In this document: positions 1 through 10,858 of the stretch, piece after piece | Numbering within the stretch: position 1 is the stretch's first letter | How the letters are laid out: each line of letters opens with the position of its first letter | Assembly: GCA_963576785.1 (NCBI GenBank) | Contig: OY756145.1 | Coordinates: 186,001 to 250,000 of the forward strand | Source of the DNA: Chlorophyllum brunneum | Lineage: Eukaryota; Basidiomycota; Agaricomycetes; Agaricales; Agaricaceae | Reading direction: 5' to 3' | Length of the DNA stretch: 64,000 nt | Notes under the pieces: model-generated | Database searches by the model: none | What the model was told of the DNA's origin: nothing | What the model saw: the letters and a program-made list of their open reading frames with translations, nothing else | Position numbers and translations under genes: made by a program

Positions 1-2
1 CG

Positions 3-1417
3 GCAGAATTATCACCGATAATTACGAGGAGTCCTACAACCCCAATTGCATCCTTACCTATCTCTGCATCACTCACGCCGAAAACTTCTGGGCAACCATT
101 ACTCGCCGCAATAGATCTCCGTGGAAAAGTCGAACAACAAGTCGACGCCATAGCCGGATCAGCGAATAAAGTCATTTCAGGCGTCGTCGATTCTTCATTT
201 GGAATTTTACGATCTTTCTTACCACATCCGACTGATGGTATTAATCATAACAATACCAATAATTCAGTTGGTCAAGATGTAGTGGAGACGCCTACAACGG
301 CGAAACCGGGAAGTCAAGGGTTTGGATTGTTGAGAAGGGATTCGGTTGGTGTTGGGTTTTCGATTGCGAGTATTATTTCGTCTTCGAGAGCAAAGGCGCA
401 AGGGGAGGAAGGACAGCAATTGATGGCTGTTAGCTCTAGACCTGGGAGCGTCAAGTCGTCTCGGTCTGGAAAGTCGATGAGAGCTGGGGAAAAAGATGCG
501 GAGGATGACGAGGAGGATGATGAGGGAAGTGGAAGAGAGGATGAGGATGAGGAAGATGGTGAGGAGGGAAGTGAGGAGGAGGAGGAAGAAGAGGGAAGTG
601 ATGTTGGTATGAGTGAAGGAGAGGATAGTGAAGATGATGAAGGGAAGGGAATGGATATTCCAGGTATTCAGGTTGGCGAATCCCCGTATATCACCGCAGG
701 TGATGGTGCGAATGCGAGTGCGAGTGCGAGTTCATTTGGAACGGATGCGAGGAGTATAAGGAGTTTTGAGAGTATGTTGAGTGATAGTAAGAGACGGCAG
801 AAGGTGAGGCAGAAGGTGAAGAAAGCGAATGCGAAGGAGGGAGTTAAAGTGAAGAAGGCGGAAGAGAAGAAGGGGAGGGGTGGTGTAGGGGTTCAGAGGT
901 CGTCTTCTACGGGTGCACCGAGGAAGAGCCTTTCGGATCGGTTGGCTAGTGTTAGTGCGTTGGCTGGTGGGTTAAAGGTACGCCTTTCGTTTCGAAAGCT
1001 GCGGCTTTTGGTGTTGAATTACTTTTGGTTTTACAGGGTTCACCACCCGACTCGCGTCGCTCGTCACTACTACAACCGCCTATCATAGCACCCATACCTG
1101 TACCCGCACGCGCAATCAGTGGAAGTGTGTTCCATACAAGACACGGCGCTTCACCTTCTTCATCCCGGATAGCATCTCCCATATTATCAAGATCTCCATC
1201 ACCTCTACTTACAGCACGAGCAACAATGTCGTCACCTCTACCTCTTCTTCCAGCTTTACCAGTTGATAGCACGAGGAGATTACCATTACCACCGCCGAAT
1301 CAAAGATTTATGGGGTGTGCTAGTGCGGATGAGTTGAGGATTTCGGAGGTGAGAGAGTTGTTGGATGAGTATAGGAGGTTGGTTGAGGGTGTTAAAGCGT
1401 TTGGTGGATATGAGTAG
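3..1417 (+). CDS. 3' part of an acidic, low-complexity protein gene (5' end outside window)
   Basis: One frame is open from base 3 to 977. A 59-nt intron (978-1036, GTACGC...TTACAG, phase 0) joins it to 1037-1417, which ends in TAG. The visible part is about 450 aa. It opens with a Ser/Thr/Pro-rich stretch, then a conserved-looking helix (SSFGILRSFLP near bases 190-230), then a strongly acidic E/D run (bases about 490-660), a basic K/R-rich stretch (about 790-890) and a Ser/Pro-rich tail ending in a short helix. The helix before the acidic tail recalls the C-terminal region of fungal VPS9-domain Rab GEFs, but no VPS9 domain is in the window, so this is only a weak guess. The acidic and basic runs are low complexity and may be disordered. 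Coding status is well supported; function is unknown. Confidence 0.7.
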
Positions 1418-1679
1418 TGTTATGGGGTTTTTGGTTTCGTTTTGCGTTTTTTTTGCCTTTGGCAGAGTTGGATTAGGTTTGTTTTTGGGATACCCTGTAA
1501 ATGTTTAAATCGCTTTTTTGCATTGGGAAGGCGAGCCTGAATAGAGTAAACGTGAGTGCCAGAGGAATATCATGATGTAGGCAGTATATTTAATGACCGA
1601 CCTACAGAGGATACGAGCTTAGGCATCCAAGTGCAAATGTGCACCAGATGAGCCAGGTGAAGGGTAATGAGAGCACATT

Positions 1680-2766
1680 TCAGACACCTTTTGTTTTTCC
1701 TGTGTCTTATGAGATTGATTGCGGACGATATATGCACCACAGCTCATTCGGGGAAATTCTACATACTTTGCGAATAGTTCCGGACAAGGTGTCCAGCAAG
1801 TACGCATAAATCAAATTCATCAGTGCGTAAACCAAGGACCAAAAGACTAAATATCGTAGGTTAATATGTCGCTGAGGGTTAAAAACCTGAATTCCTGCGG
1901 TTGAAGCAAGAGACAGTACTCACGAAAAGAAATGGGACAGAACGCTGAATGTATTGTAGTAACGATAGTCAATACGACTAAGCAGTCCCGTTTGATCTGT
2001 TAGTATATCCAACTGATGCGAAAAGATAGGATGCACATCTTGCAAAGACATCCCTTTGATTTGTTCCATTGGTAATTCCACCCTATGGAACATTCTGGGA
2101 GGGATATAGACTGAGTAGTCATAGCGGCGAGTAGAGAGAGGTGAATGAGGTGAGGAAGTGTTTCGATTGTGAAGGATTTTGGGTAAGCCGCCCGGATACC
2201 TTTTTAGAGTTGATATCTTGTTCCTACGTACACTTTTGCGGCGTTAATACCTGAGTGGCTGCGAGATTACATTCTTGACAGCCGTTTCCCATTGGACAAA
2301 ACACCTGGAACTGGTGCGAGTCTGATCCGAGATTCCAGCTCAACGCCAGAACTGAATCCTTGGGCGTCATTCGTCAGTGTAGGGAAAGTGACATGCGCAA
2401 CCGCAGTACTTGGTTCGTAAAAGGTGCTATAGGGTCATGAGGGGTGGGCACCTAATGTTTGATTAGCTCTGGCCGTCCGAGGTGCACTCACATAGTCCCT
2501 GACCTTTGGGTGTCACATAGCTTAAGACGTTGAAGACGTGTGAGAATATTACATTCCTCTTGACTCCAGCCCAACTTAATCTCCTCAGGCTTCGGCTACG
2601 ATCTTTTGATTCAAGGAGGGGAAACTATCACATGTTCAAACACGGTAACAAATCTTGAAACAAACCTTCCGAGTTGATCCAAGCAAACAGACGAAATACC
2701 GTGAACATGGCTCGTCCAATATGAAACGCGTATTGATGGGTCTCTTTCGTCCGCTTCCTTCACCAT
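1680..2766 (-). CDS. unrecognised six-exon gene, about 262 aa
   Basis: The model is built by splicing: exons 2766-2632, 2595-2504, 2426-2271, 2223-1924, 1846-1767 and 1705-1680. All five introns are GT-AG (36, 77, 47, 77 and 61 nt) and all phases agree, giving 263 codons with the stop. The longest exon holds 99 open codons. The product has no signal peptide or membrane helix that I can see and matches no family I recognise. It contains Cys and Trp residues and a Ser/Pro/Arg-rich linker in its middle. It converges on the acidic-protein gene at its 3' end and is divergent from the carboxylesterase, whose ATG lies 242 bp from this start. The 36-nt intron is unusually short and is the weakest joint. 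An upstream exon is possible, because the open frame continues back to an acceptor-like TAG just before the chosen ATG. A decayed gene cannot be excluded. Confidence 0.5.
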
Positions 2767-2956
2767 GGCCTTGTAAGCCTATACACGCCCGCGGCTGAAC
2801 CCACGCTGGCACCTGGACTCCACTCGTTAGCTGTCGCTCTGTGAATTCTAAGAATACCTGCCGTGTGAGCCGAAGAACACCTTGTACAGCATTGCTAGGT
2901 GCTCATACCTATAGGCTAGATCAGGATCAGGGACAAGTTTTTACCAGGGAGCGCAG

Positions 2957-2965
2957 TATATAAAG
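2957..2965 (+). promoter_or_regulatory. TATA box of the carboxylesterase gene
   Basis: TATATAAAG lies 51 nt upstream of the carboxylesterase ATG, a usual spacing for fungal genes with a short 5' UTR. Confidence 0.55.
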
Positions 2966-3007
2966 CCCTCAATGCTCATTCTCGAGCGTCTGAACATCTC
3001 TTGGGAA

Positions 3008-5247
3008 ATGCGCACAAAACTTCTCATCCCTCTCCTTTTACAATTTACCGCGATTCGGGCCGCTGATGCTATTGTAGGATCTGTCGTTGAACTTGACTGT
3101 AAGGTCCTAATCAAAACTTATTCGGTGATTTGAAGTCTTCCTTCATTCCCCATAGATGGAACCTTCCACGGCTTGGAGGATCAGTCAACAGGGATCATCT
3201 ATTACCGTGGTGTGCGGTTTGCTGACCCACCTGTTGGCGACCTTCGGTGGAGAGCCCCTGTCTCGCCTCCTTCAACTCACTTGGGTGACGTGGACGCTAC
3301 ACAGGTTGGAGTGGATCGAGATTACTGTTACTCTTGTTCACTCACAGTACCCCCAGTTCGCAAATGCGTGCATTGATGCGAGTCAAACCAGTGTTACACC
3401 AGGCACATCGGAAGACTGTCTTTTCGGCAACGTTCGTATATGATTTTTATCATCTGCCAGCGAGGTATTTTTGAAGAGTTGATACCAGGTTTACATCCCA
3501 ATCAACGCTTCTGTCAGCGACAAACTTCCGGTTATGGTCTGGTTCCATGGTAAGTCTTTGTTGAATTAAATGTAAGCTCGTCTCTGAAGTGGGGGTAGGC
3601 GGCGGGTTCCAAGCTGGGAGTACCCACAATGCACCTCCGGAAATGATTATGCACTCAAGTGCGAACCAAATGATCTTCGTTTCGTTTGAATATCGCCTTG
3701 GAACTTTAGGATTCCTTGGTACGCCCGTTTGAAGGCTTATAAGGACTCCAGGGACTGATAAAATTTTCGATAGGCGGTAACGAGATCCATGACGATGGCA
3801 GTCTCAACGCGGGCTTCCTGGATCAAGTATGTCTCCAGGACATGGTGGTCTTATATACTCACAAATATCAAATATCGTAGCGTGCAGCACTCCGCTGGGT
3901 ACAACGTTACATAGAACATTTCGGCGGGAACAAGGGGTAAGTCTAGTTTTGATATTATCATACCATTAACAGAATCCTTCTGCCATCAATTAGGAAAGTG
4001 ACAATATGGGGTGAATCCGCCGGGGCTGGTTCAACTATGTTCCATGTATGTATACATTTGATTGAGAATTTAAAATGATAACAACTGATCCACGATATAG
4101 TTGATCGCAAATGGTGGTAACACTGAAGGACTCTTCCACGCTGCAATGGGAGATAGTCCATCATTGAGCTTCGTACCGGCGTTTGACGGAGACTATGATA
4201 CCGAAATATACAACCAATTCGCGAGTCTTGCGTTAGCAAACTAGACTATTTCTATAATACCACACTCACTGTGTTTGTTTCCAGGGGATGTGGAAATCAG
4301 GAAGCTAACGTTCTGAATTGCCTTCGTTCAGCAGAAGTCAACACACTCGCATCTGCTAGCAACCGCCTTTTGGCCTCCCGACCATCAACACTTTTTCTCT
4401 TCGCTCCTATCCTAGACGGAAGCTTAATCAAAGAACGACCCGTAGAAGCATTCACTACTGGAAAATTTGCCCATGTTCCAGTTCTATTCGGGTGAGCACA
4501 TCCTCTTTCGTTCAGTCGCTAGACCCACATATAATGTCAATAATTTTTAGATCAAACACAAACGAGGGCGCGCATTGGTCTGAATCGATTCCAGATCCTT
4601 CTGCTAACGCTTCCATGCCAAACGCAACAGAAGCCACTGTATTCAATTTCATTCGTGGTCAATATACGACCTTCACTCAAGCATCGGTTAACCAAGGTTT
4701 TGAGTTGTACCCCTTGGGTTCTTTCAATCAATCGTTCAGTCTTCAGGTACAACAGATGTATGGAGAGGCCAGATATATTTGTACAGCTGCTTTGATAACA
4801 GGAAGTGCTTCCCGTCATACGACATCATTCCAATTCCAGTATGTCGGAATATTTTTCTTCTCTTGACGCCGGAACTTATATTACCCATGCAGCTACGACA
4901 ATCCTCACCTTGGCTCTGACCACGGAAGTGAACTGCAAGCATTCTTTGGTGCTCCAGCTAGCGCCAACCAAGATGATTTGACATTGTTCGAAACGATGAG
5001 AGAGTACTTCACCTCTTTTGTCACAACGGGTACCCCTTCAGCAAAGAACGCAACCGCCTGGAGAGTACGTATATCTACAACCCCGACGATACCAACCACT
5101 GATGCAGACTATTAGCCGGTGAACTCAACAACAGGAAGTTCACGTATCTTGTTCCATCCTGGGGATGTGCACCTGGAGGATATTAGCGATGTTTTGAACA
5201 CGCGGTGCAACTACTGGCACGGGATTTCTGGGGAGATACAAACCTAG
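3008..5247 (+). CDS. secreted type-B carboxylesterase/lipase
   Basis: Thirteen exons: 3008-3098, 3156-3304, 3348-3431, 3489-3549, 3599-3718, 3774-3826, 3881-3936, 3994-4045, 4101-4231, 4285-4491, 4551-4838, 4893-5064, 5116-5247. All phases agree and give 531 aa, a normal length for the alpha/beta-hydrolase carboxylesterase family. The N-terminus (MRTKLLIPLLLQFTAIRAAD) is a signal peptide. Family hallmarks follow in order: the RGVRFADPPVGDLRW block, EDCLFGNV, the oxyanion-hole HGGGF, the nucleophile elbow GESAG, the acidic residue in GSNTNEG and the catalytic His in GSDHGSE. All three catalytic positions are present, so the enzyme looks intact. It should hydrolyse carboxylic esters or lipids outside the cell; the substrate cannot be told from sequence. 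Several NxS/NxT sites fit secretion. Confidence 0.92.
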
Positions 5248-5802
5248 GTGCTGAAAAGACATGTGGAGATGTCTATATTATATCAAGTTGCAATGAAAAT
5301 GACATTTGATTTTTCAATCGAAGGGGGTATCTAATGCGGGGAGGGGTAAGGAGTGGCGAACAAAGCGACTTCTTGAAGATTCAGACGCATAGGTTCCAAG
5401 TCACCTAGGACATATATGAATGCACCCGCCGGCCTACATGATGCGTCCTCTGAGTGAGCCTCTTGCTAATATTTTCTTCCCGTGAAATGATTACTGAGAA
5501 TTCGTATTGCACCATGACCTCCTGCAAGGACCAACGTAAGCGCATTAAATTGCACGCATCACACCGCACCCTCGATAACATTAAGTTGGAAATATGGACA
5601 TTATGTCTCAAACGGCGTATAATAACACCAAAGCTCTGGGCTACGGATCCAAAAAAAAGGGTGTATACATGCGTGTGTGTAAAGCGAGCGTTGGCCGGGG
5701 CCATGGTCGTTAAGAATTGTCGAACCCGAGACAAACGTGGGCAGGGCGACACCCCCCGCCCAAGGAAAAAAACAAGCAAAACCAAATGGACTCTCTAACC
5801 TT
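5248..5802. other. intergenic region between convergent genes
   Basis: This 555-bp stretch separates the convergent 3' ends of the carboxylesterase and NACHT genes. Open frames here are short, lack splice partners and overlap each other on both strands. I see no gene, only presumed 3' UTRs. Confidence 0.5.
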
Positions 5803-8800
5803 TCATCGTTGCTCTCCACAGTACTGGTCCCAATCTCTAGACCGCCAAGGTCCCGTGATTTCGAAGGTGAATGGGCCGGCTGGTCGTTGACGAAAGCCGG
5901 GAGATGTGAGGGCAATCAAACAGGACTTGACACCACGACCTAGGAAGAAGACGTAGTAATGCTTGTTTCCAGTGGGCATGGCGGATTGATGGTGGAGGGA
6001 TACAGGGTATATTGATGAAGGCGTTAGCGACTACACATATATCAGTAATAGGTTCATATCATTGTATTACACTCACGAGAGGGAGACTTGCAAATTCATA
6101 ACTATATCCCATATCTGTCAGCTTCGCTAAAAGTTGATGATCAGTGTTGCACTTTGCTTCTACTCTGACTACATCAAGTTGGTGCTGAAGAAGTTATTAT
6201 TCAGGTGACTGCCATTCCCACCCATTCAAAAAAGACTTACCAGTTTGTAGAATTTCTCGATGAAGGACAAAAAATGGTGCCTCACGGCAAAGGTCCTGAA
6301 CACACTCTCATGGAGATGGCAAAAATGGATTTCTCGAAGTTCACCGACTGCCTCTATTGCCTTGTGTTCGGAGACCATACACATTGCGATCCAGAAGGTA
6401 TTGAAGATACTATATGCGAATTCCGATAACTGTATGAAGCGCCCATGGACCATGGGTGAAGGTGAACGACGAGTGAGACATCCAGGTAGTGCTTCGGATT
6501 CTGTAGAGCGTATTTGTCAGTGACCATTAATGCTAGAATATTGAAAACCTTACCGGGAAGGGTACAAATAGAAGCCAGGGAATGATCACACCAGGAGATG
6601 CATCGTATTGAGATATCCAACCAGGTCTGTGATTGGAGCGTCAAGTAATGCTCAAAACCCCGCAACGAAAGGTTCATAGTTAATCGATCACAAGGTGGAT
6701 AAAAATAAAACCATTCGTCGGGATTGATATATGCCGGGCGACACCTAAAAATCCAAGGATTGATTGCTTCAAGTACTACTTCAATTTCGTCTTGGGACAT
6801 TCTCAGAAATTGACGCACATCCCGCACACGGACGGCGATCGTGTTCCAGGGTTTAAGGCTGTAGCGCTTGGCAAAAATTGAACACATAAGGAAAGCCAAC
6901 ACACGTTCCGTAACTGGACGAAGTTGTGGCGAGATGTCGGAGAGAATTTGTTGGCATAGAAGCTTGAGGATCATTGGCTCATCTTGATGCTGGGTTAGGA
7001 TGGTGACGATATTGGAGAGTCGCGAGATGGGGTCGCCGTAGACTGGGTCGGCTATAAAAGCCATAACCATCCGCATCGTCGAAGGTTCGTCATATCGGGA
7101 CACACTCGTCGTTGTAGCTGAGTTGATGAGCTCGAGATGGTGGTTCGATGGCCAGGGCTCTTCACTTCCAGTGAAGGCATGGGAAAATTGTCGTATCTCC
7201 CCAAGGACACCACTGACGTATTCTGGGATGGCCATGGATAGATGATAAACGATGACAAGAGAGGTCTTCTCGTCGTGGCCCAAGAGGGCGTACATTGGCT
7301 TTGGGTTCCATAGTAGCTCTCTTACAAGTTGATACGACTCCAAGCTGTCGTCCAGACCATTCGCGGATAAAAATACGTAGTCCCATCCGGGACTTGCCAT
7401 GAACTAGTGGTACAGAGTGAGCAGTTGCGTCAGCCAGAGGTCAGCGGCACTCACAGTTTGCAGATCGAACTTCTTCACACTTTCTGTTAATAAAATATAC
7501 CGTTGGAGGAGGAGGGTATCCCTTGGGCACTCGCTCCCAGTACGCAAGAGATGTTTTCCAACACTAGCTTCGGCTTCATCTTGCTGCAGATAACATCAGC
7601 ACGAAGAAATAAGCTAGCTGGAGGGTCATACCCAGGCGCTTAGTCGACGTAAAATGTTTGAGAGATGTGAACTTTTGTCGATGGGTTGGCTGAGCTCCTT
7701 CTGGTCAACATCGCAAAACCCGAAGTCACAAAGCCCACTGTAGAGCTGTAGCATATCTCGATCTGCGAGTTCTGACGAGACTCTCCATATTCCATCTCGT
7801 ACAAATCGAATAATAGCGCGGCAAGAATGTACGTTAGGCCATGGAACGACTTCTTGTGTCACTGGACGTCAGCAACCCATTCGGAAGGCAGTGTGGAGAT
7901 GGCCTCACCCGAACTCTGCTCGGCGTCAAAGTCTTCACCGTTGTCTTTCCCTATACCATACCATCGCACACAGCATTTACTTGTCGTTGCAAGGGCCTGC
8001 ACCTCTGACACTCCAAGGTCGCCTAGTTTATATGTACGCTTTAGGAAGTCGCTAAAAGAGGCATGATGAAACTCGATGCTTTTGATGGGTGCTCTGGCAG
8101 CGGATGGAACGTTGAGGACAGAGTTAAGTCCGCGCAAACACCCATAGAAGGTTGCTTGGTCGAGGAAAAGCAGGTTTGCAATGGCCTGAGCAGTAAACTT
8201 GTTTGTAACCAAGACGGGGATTGAGAGAATTTGTAGCGTCACGGAAAGCACATCGGGATGGATCGTATGTAGGATACCGCGGTACAGGGTATCCAGAGGA
8301 TCCATAGGGTTCCCTCCCTCTGGAATAAGGTTCCATTTCAGGAATCTGAGACAGATATCCAACTGGGCAACAGGGTTACTGATTTCATCATCCCCCACGA
8401 ACTTCAGCACGATATCAGCGAACACGAAGAGGCCTGACGCAGCGGAAGTCACTGCTAACAGTTGACCATCGGAGGGCCATTTGGAACCTTCGGGGAATGC
8501 GTCGTGGTACTTGTGGCGGATGCGCCGAAAACCATCGCGAAGGAAAATAGAGACATCGCGCAGCGCCTGAGGAGTGTTGATACACAGCTCCTCCTTCCAG
8601 CACCTAACAGAGGCATCCACCCTCGCAAACGCTGAAACAATCTGCCATTCTGGACGACTCGTAATCATCCAAACGAACGGAAGGCCTAATCTTTGTCCCC
8701 TGGAGGCAAAACCCGTGATCAGCTCAATAAACTCCTGTTGAGCAGCGTCTGTCCGACACTCATCCAGGCCGTCTAGGAGCATGAGTATCGGGTGAGGATG

Positions 8801-9900
8801 AGCGCTATCTTTGGTTTCGGTAGCCGGTTTGACGATCAGTTTATCGAACTGGATGCGGGGGGCTTTCTCCAAAACCGTAGGGTCAACGGCGAGTGATTTG
8901 GCGATGGCTCGTCCGAGGGTTGGATGTGCAACAGCAAGTTGGTATGCTAGGGAAGGAATGACTCGGGTAGGATCGTCGTGTTTGTTGGGTCGGGAAAGGA
9001 AAACTGCTCCACCCAAACAACCTTCGTTCTCGAAGTACTCTCCAATAGATTGAGCGACGGCAGATTTTCCAACACCTGCAGAACCATAGAGCCACATAAC
9101 TGGTGAATTACGATCCGGGTCCGATACCCACGAGATAATCCTAGATCTAAGATTTTCGTGAGTTCCGGGATGACAGGGCGATGGAGGATGTCGTGCAGAA
9201 GAGTCGAGCGCAGCTGCTGTAATCGCATTTGCTGCTAATAACGTCATTGCTGTTACAGGGCTGTAAATCTACGAGTGGCAACAAGGCGAGAGTAATCGTT
9301 GCTCACCCCTCTTCTCGTCCTGGGAACTGACAACATTCACCATGACTGGGTTGTTGACGATGAAATGATGAGCACCACGAAACGGATCTGTATTGGGACT
9401 TCCATCTATACCAATACCGAATCTACTTGGAGGGCCTGATTGTGCTGAAGGGTTCATGGTTTGTACACGATTAAGCAACTTGCTGAACGACATACCTGTC
9501 GGCATTTGCTCTCCTACAGTATGTCGTTGAGTTTCATTTGGTAGAGGTACGGAGTGGAGGTCTCCGCCGGGTTGCCTTCGAGTTGCGTGTTGATCACAAG
9601 GAGAGGGTGCTGTACACTTATCCCGAATCATATCATTACCTGTAGAAGATTAGACGGGATGAACAAGTTACTCTATCACGAATTCGCCTCACCGGTCTCT
9701 CGCGCACTCGACAATCCACCCTCCTTCCGATTTTCTAGATTTTGAGTTGTACTGGATATCACCCTCCTCGCAGGGTGCACGTAACTTGAACGCGTATTCT
9801 GGAATGTAATATCACTGGCCTGGGATGAGACTTCCCTTCCATGCTGAGTCGGAATGAGTTTTCGTCGCTTGTATGACTGGCGAAGCCCCTCCTGGGACAT
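5803..9900 (-). CDS. NACHT-domain STAND (NLR-like) protein, about 1228 aa
   Basis: Nine exons: 9900-9693, 9639-9307, 9249-7909, 7861-7632, 7583-7455, 7403-6554, 6500-6241, 6184-6077 and 6030-5803. Introns are 46-57 nt and phases are consistent. Residues about 1-180 form a disordered N-terminus ending in the GAHHFIVNNPVM motif that commonly precedes Agaricomycete NACHT domains. The NACHT core follows: a CHPGT lead-in, Walker A GSAGVGKS, Walker B-like LMLLDGLDEC and the ITSRPE sensor. A winged-helix region with HHASFSDFL follows. The remaining roughly 600 residues are helical and carry no WD40, ankyrin or TPR repeat that I can recognise, which is unusual. Known relatives are signal-transduction ATPases implicated in fungal nonself recognition and programmed cell death. 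The P-loop and Asp are intact, so it is probably functional. The last three exons rest on splice logic only. Confidence 0.85.
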
Positions 9901-10317
9901 GATGGTTTAAACCAGAGGAGCTGTGCAAAGCAGGCTGTATACAGTGTGGGTGGCAGAACCTGATTGACAGGACAATGCTGACATTTGCCGCTGACATGCT
10001 GTGCTTATGCGAGGATCAGAACTAAGCATCATCCAGCTCAACAAGTATCCCGCGTTTCATAAAGTGTGTTTATTTAACATTGACATCCGAAGGAGAATTT
10101 ATTTAACATTGACATTCGAAGGAGAAAATTTACAACTATCCACATGTATATACCTCAAGTTCATCAGGATAAAATGACTCAGAGCACTACTAACCTGCTG
10201 ATCCAATTTGACTTAAACTTCAATCCAACCACCCGTCACTGAAGAATTGTACCCAATCCGATCTATCATTACTTTTCGGTTCTGCTGAACCAAATTTTTG
10301 TGTTTTATACCTCTCCT
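9901..10317. other. NACHT 5' flank and edge of the transposon block
   Basis: This AT-rich stretch upstream of the NACHT start contains the two-copy 29-bp repeat listed separately. The boundary with the copia LTR is approximate. No gene is seen. Confidence 0.4.
10069..10126. repeat. 29-bp tandem repeat, two copies
   Basis: The units 10069-10097 and 10098-10126 begin TTTATTTAACATTGACAT and differ at one base (C/T). They sit 170 bp upstream of the NACHT start codon. They could be a promoter element duplication or slippage. Confidence 0.8.
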
Positions 10318-10858
10318 TGTTATTCTTGGATTAGTTTCATTTTTTGTGTGGCAATATAAGTAGATTATACCAGGCATGTATTCAATTGTTTGGGAGCTGT
10401 GTTTGAGTGGGTAGGTGTTTTCCAACACAGTAACATGCAGTGACAGATGGATAATCTGACTTACTGATAGGTAGTTAGTTAGAACAGTGAAGTTACTAAG
10501 AGAGTTGCTGTTAGTCAAGTAGAGTGAGGTAGAAATTGAGTAGATTGTCTGAGGAAACATAAAGGAATACATGCTGCTTTATATACTAAGTGTCTGGGTA
10601 GCGAACCCTAAGACCTATGAGTAATAACTATGCATAATGAGTCAGTAATGACTACAGAGTCCCTTGAAACACTGTGATATGATCAGTGGTGTCCAGTAGC
10701 ATAATGAGAGTGACAGTGATCAGTCAGCTCATGAAATACATGAGTAAGAGATGCATAATGTGAGTCAGAGGGCACAGCCTCAATAACAAATATTAGATGA
10801 ATAATATACTAGAGAGCTAGTCACATGGAATGCAGCTTAGAAAGCACAAATGACAACA
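10318..10858 (-). repeat. 3' LTR of the decayed copia element (left boundary approximate)
   Basis: On the minus strand, a purine-rich tract (GAGCTAGGAGGAG) is followed at 10858 by TGTTGTCA, the expected junction of a polypurine tract with an LTR start. A TATATAAAG box lies about 275 bp in. The proposed end (AATAACA, at 10318) gives a TGTT...AACA pair, but no second LTR is in the window to confirm it. Confidence 0.45.

Noticed and set aside
5405..5943. Several overlapping open frames of 68-126 codons on both strands between the carboxylesterase and NACHT genes.
   Set aside because: They overlap each other, lack splice partners, and the minus-strand portion above 5803 is already explained by the last NACHT exon in another frame.
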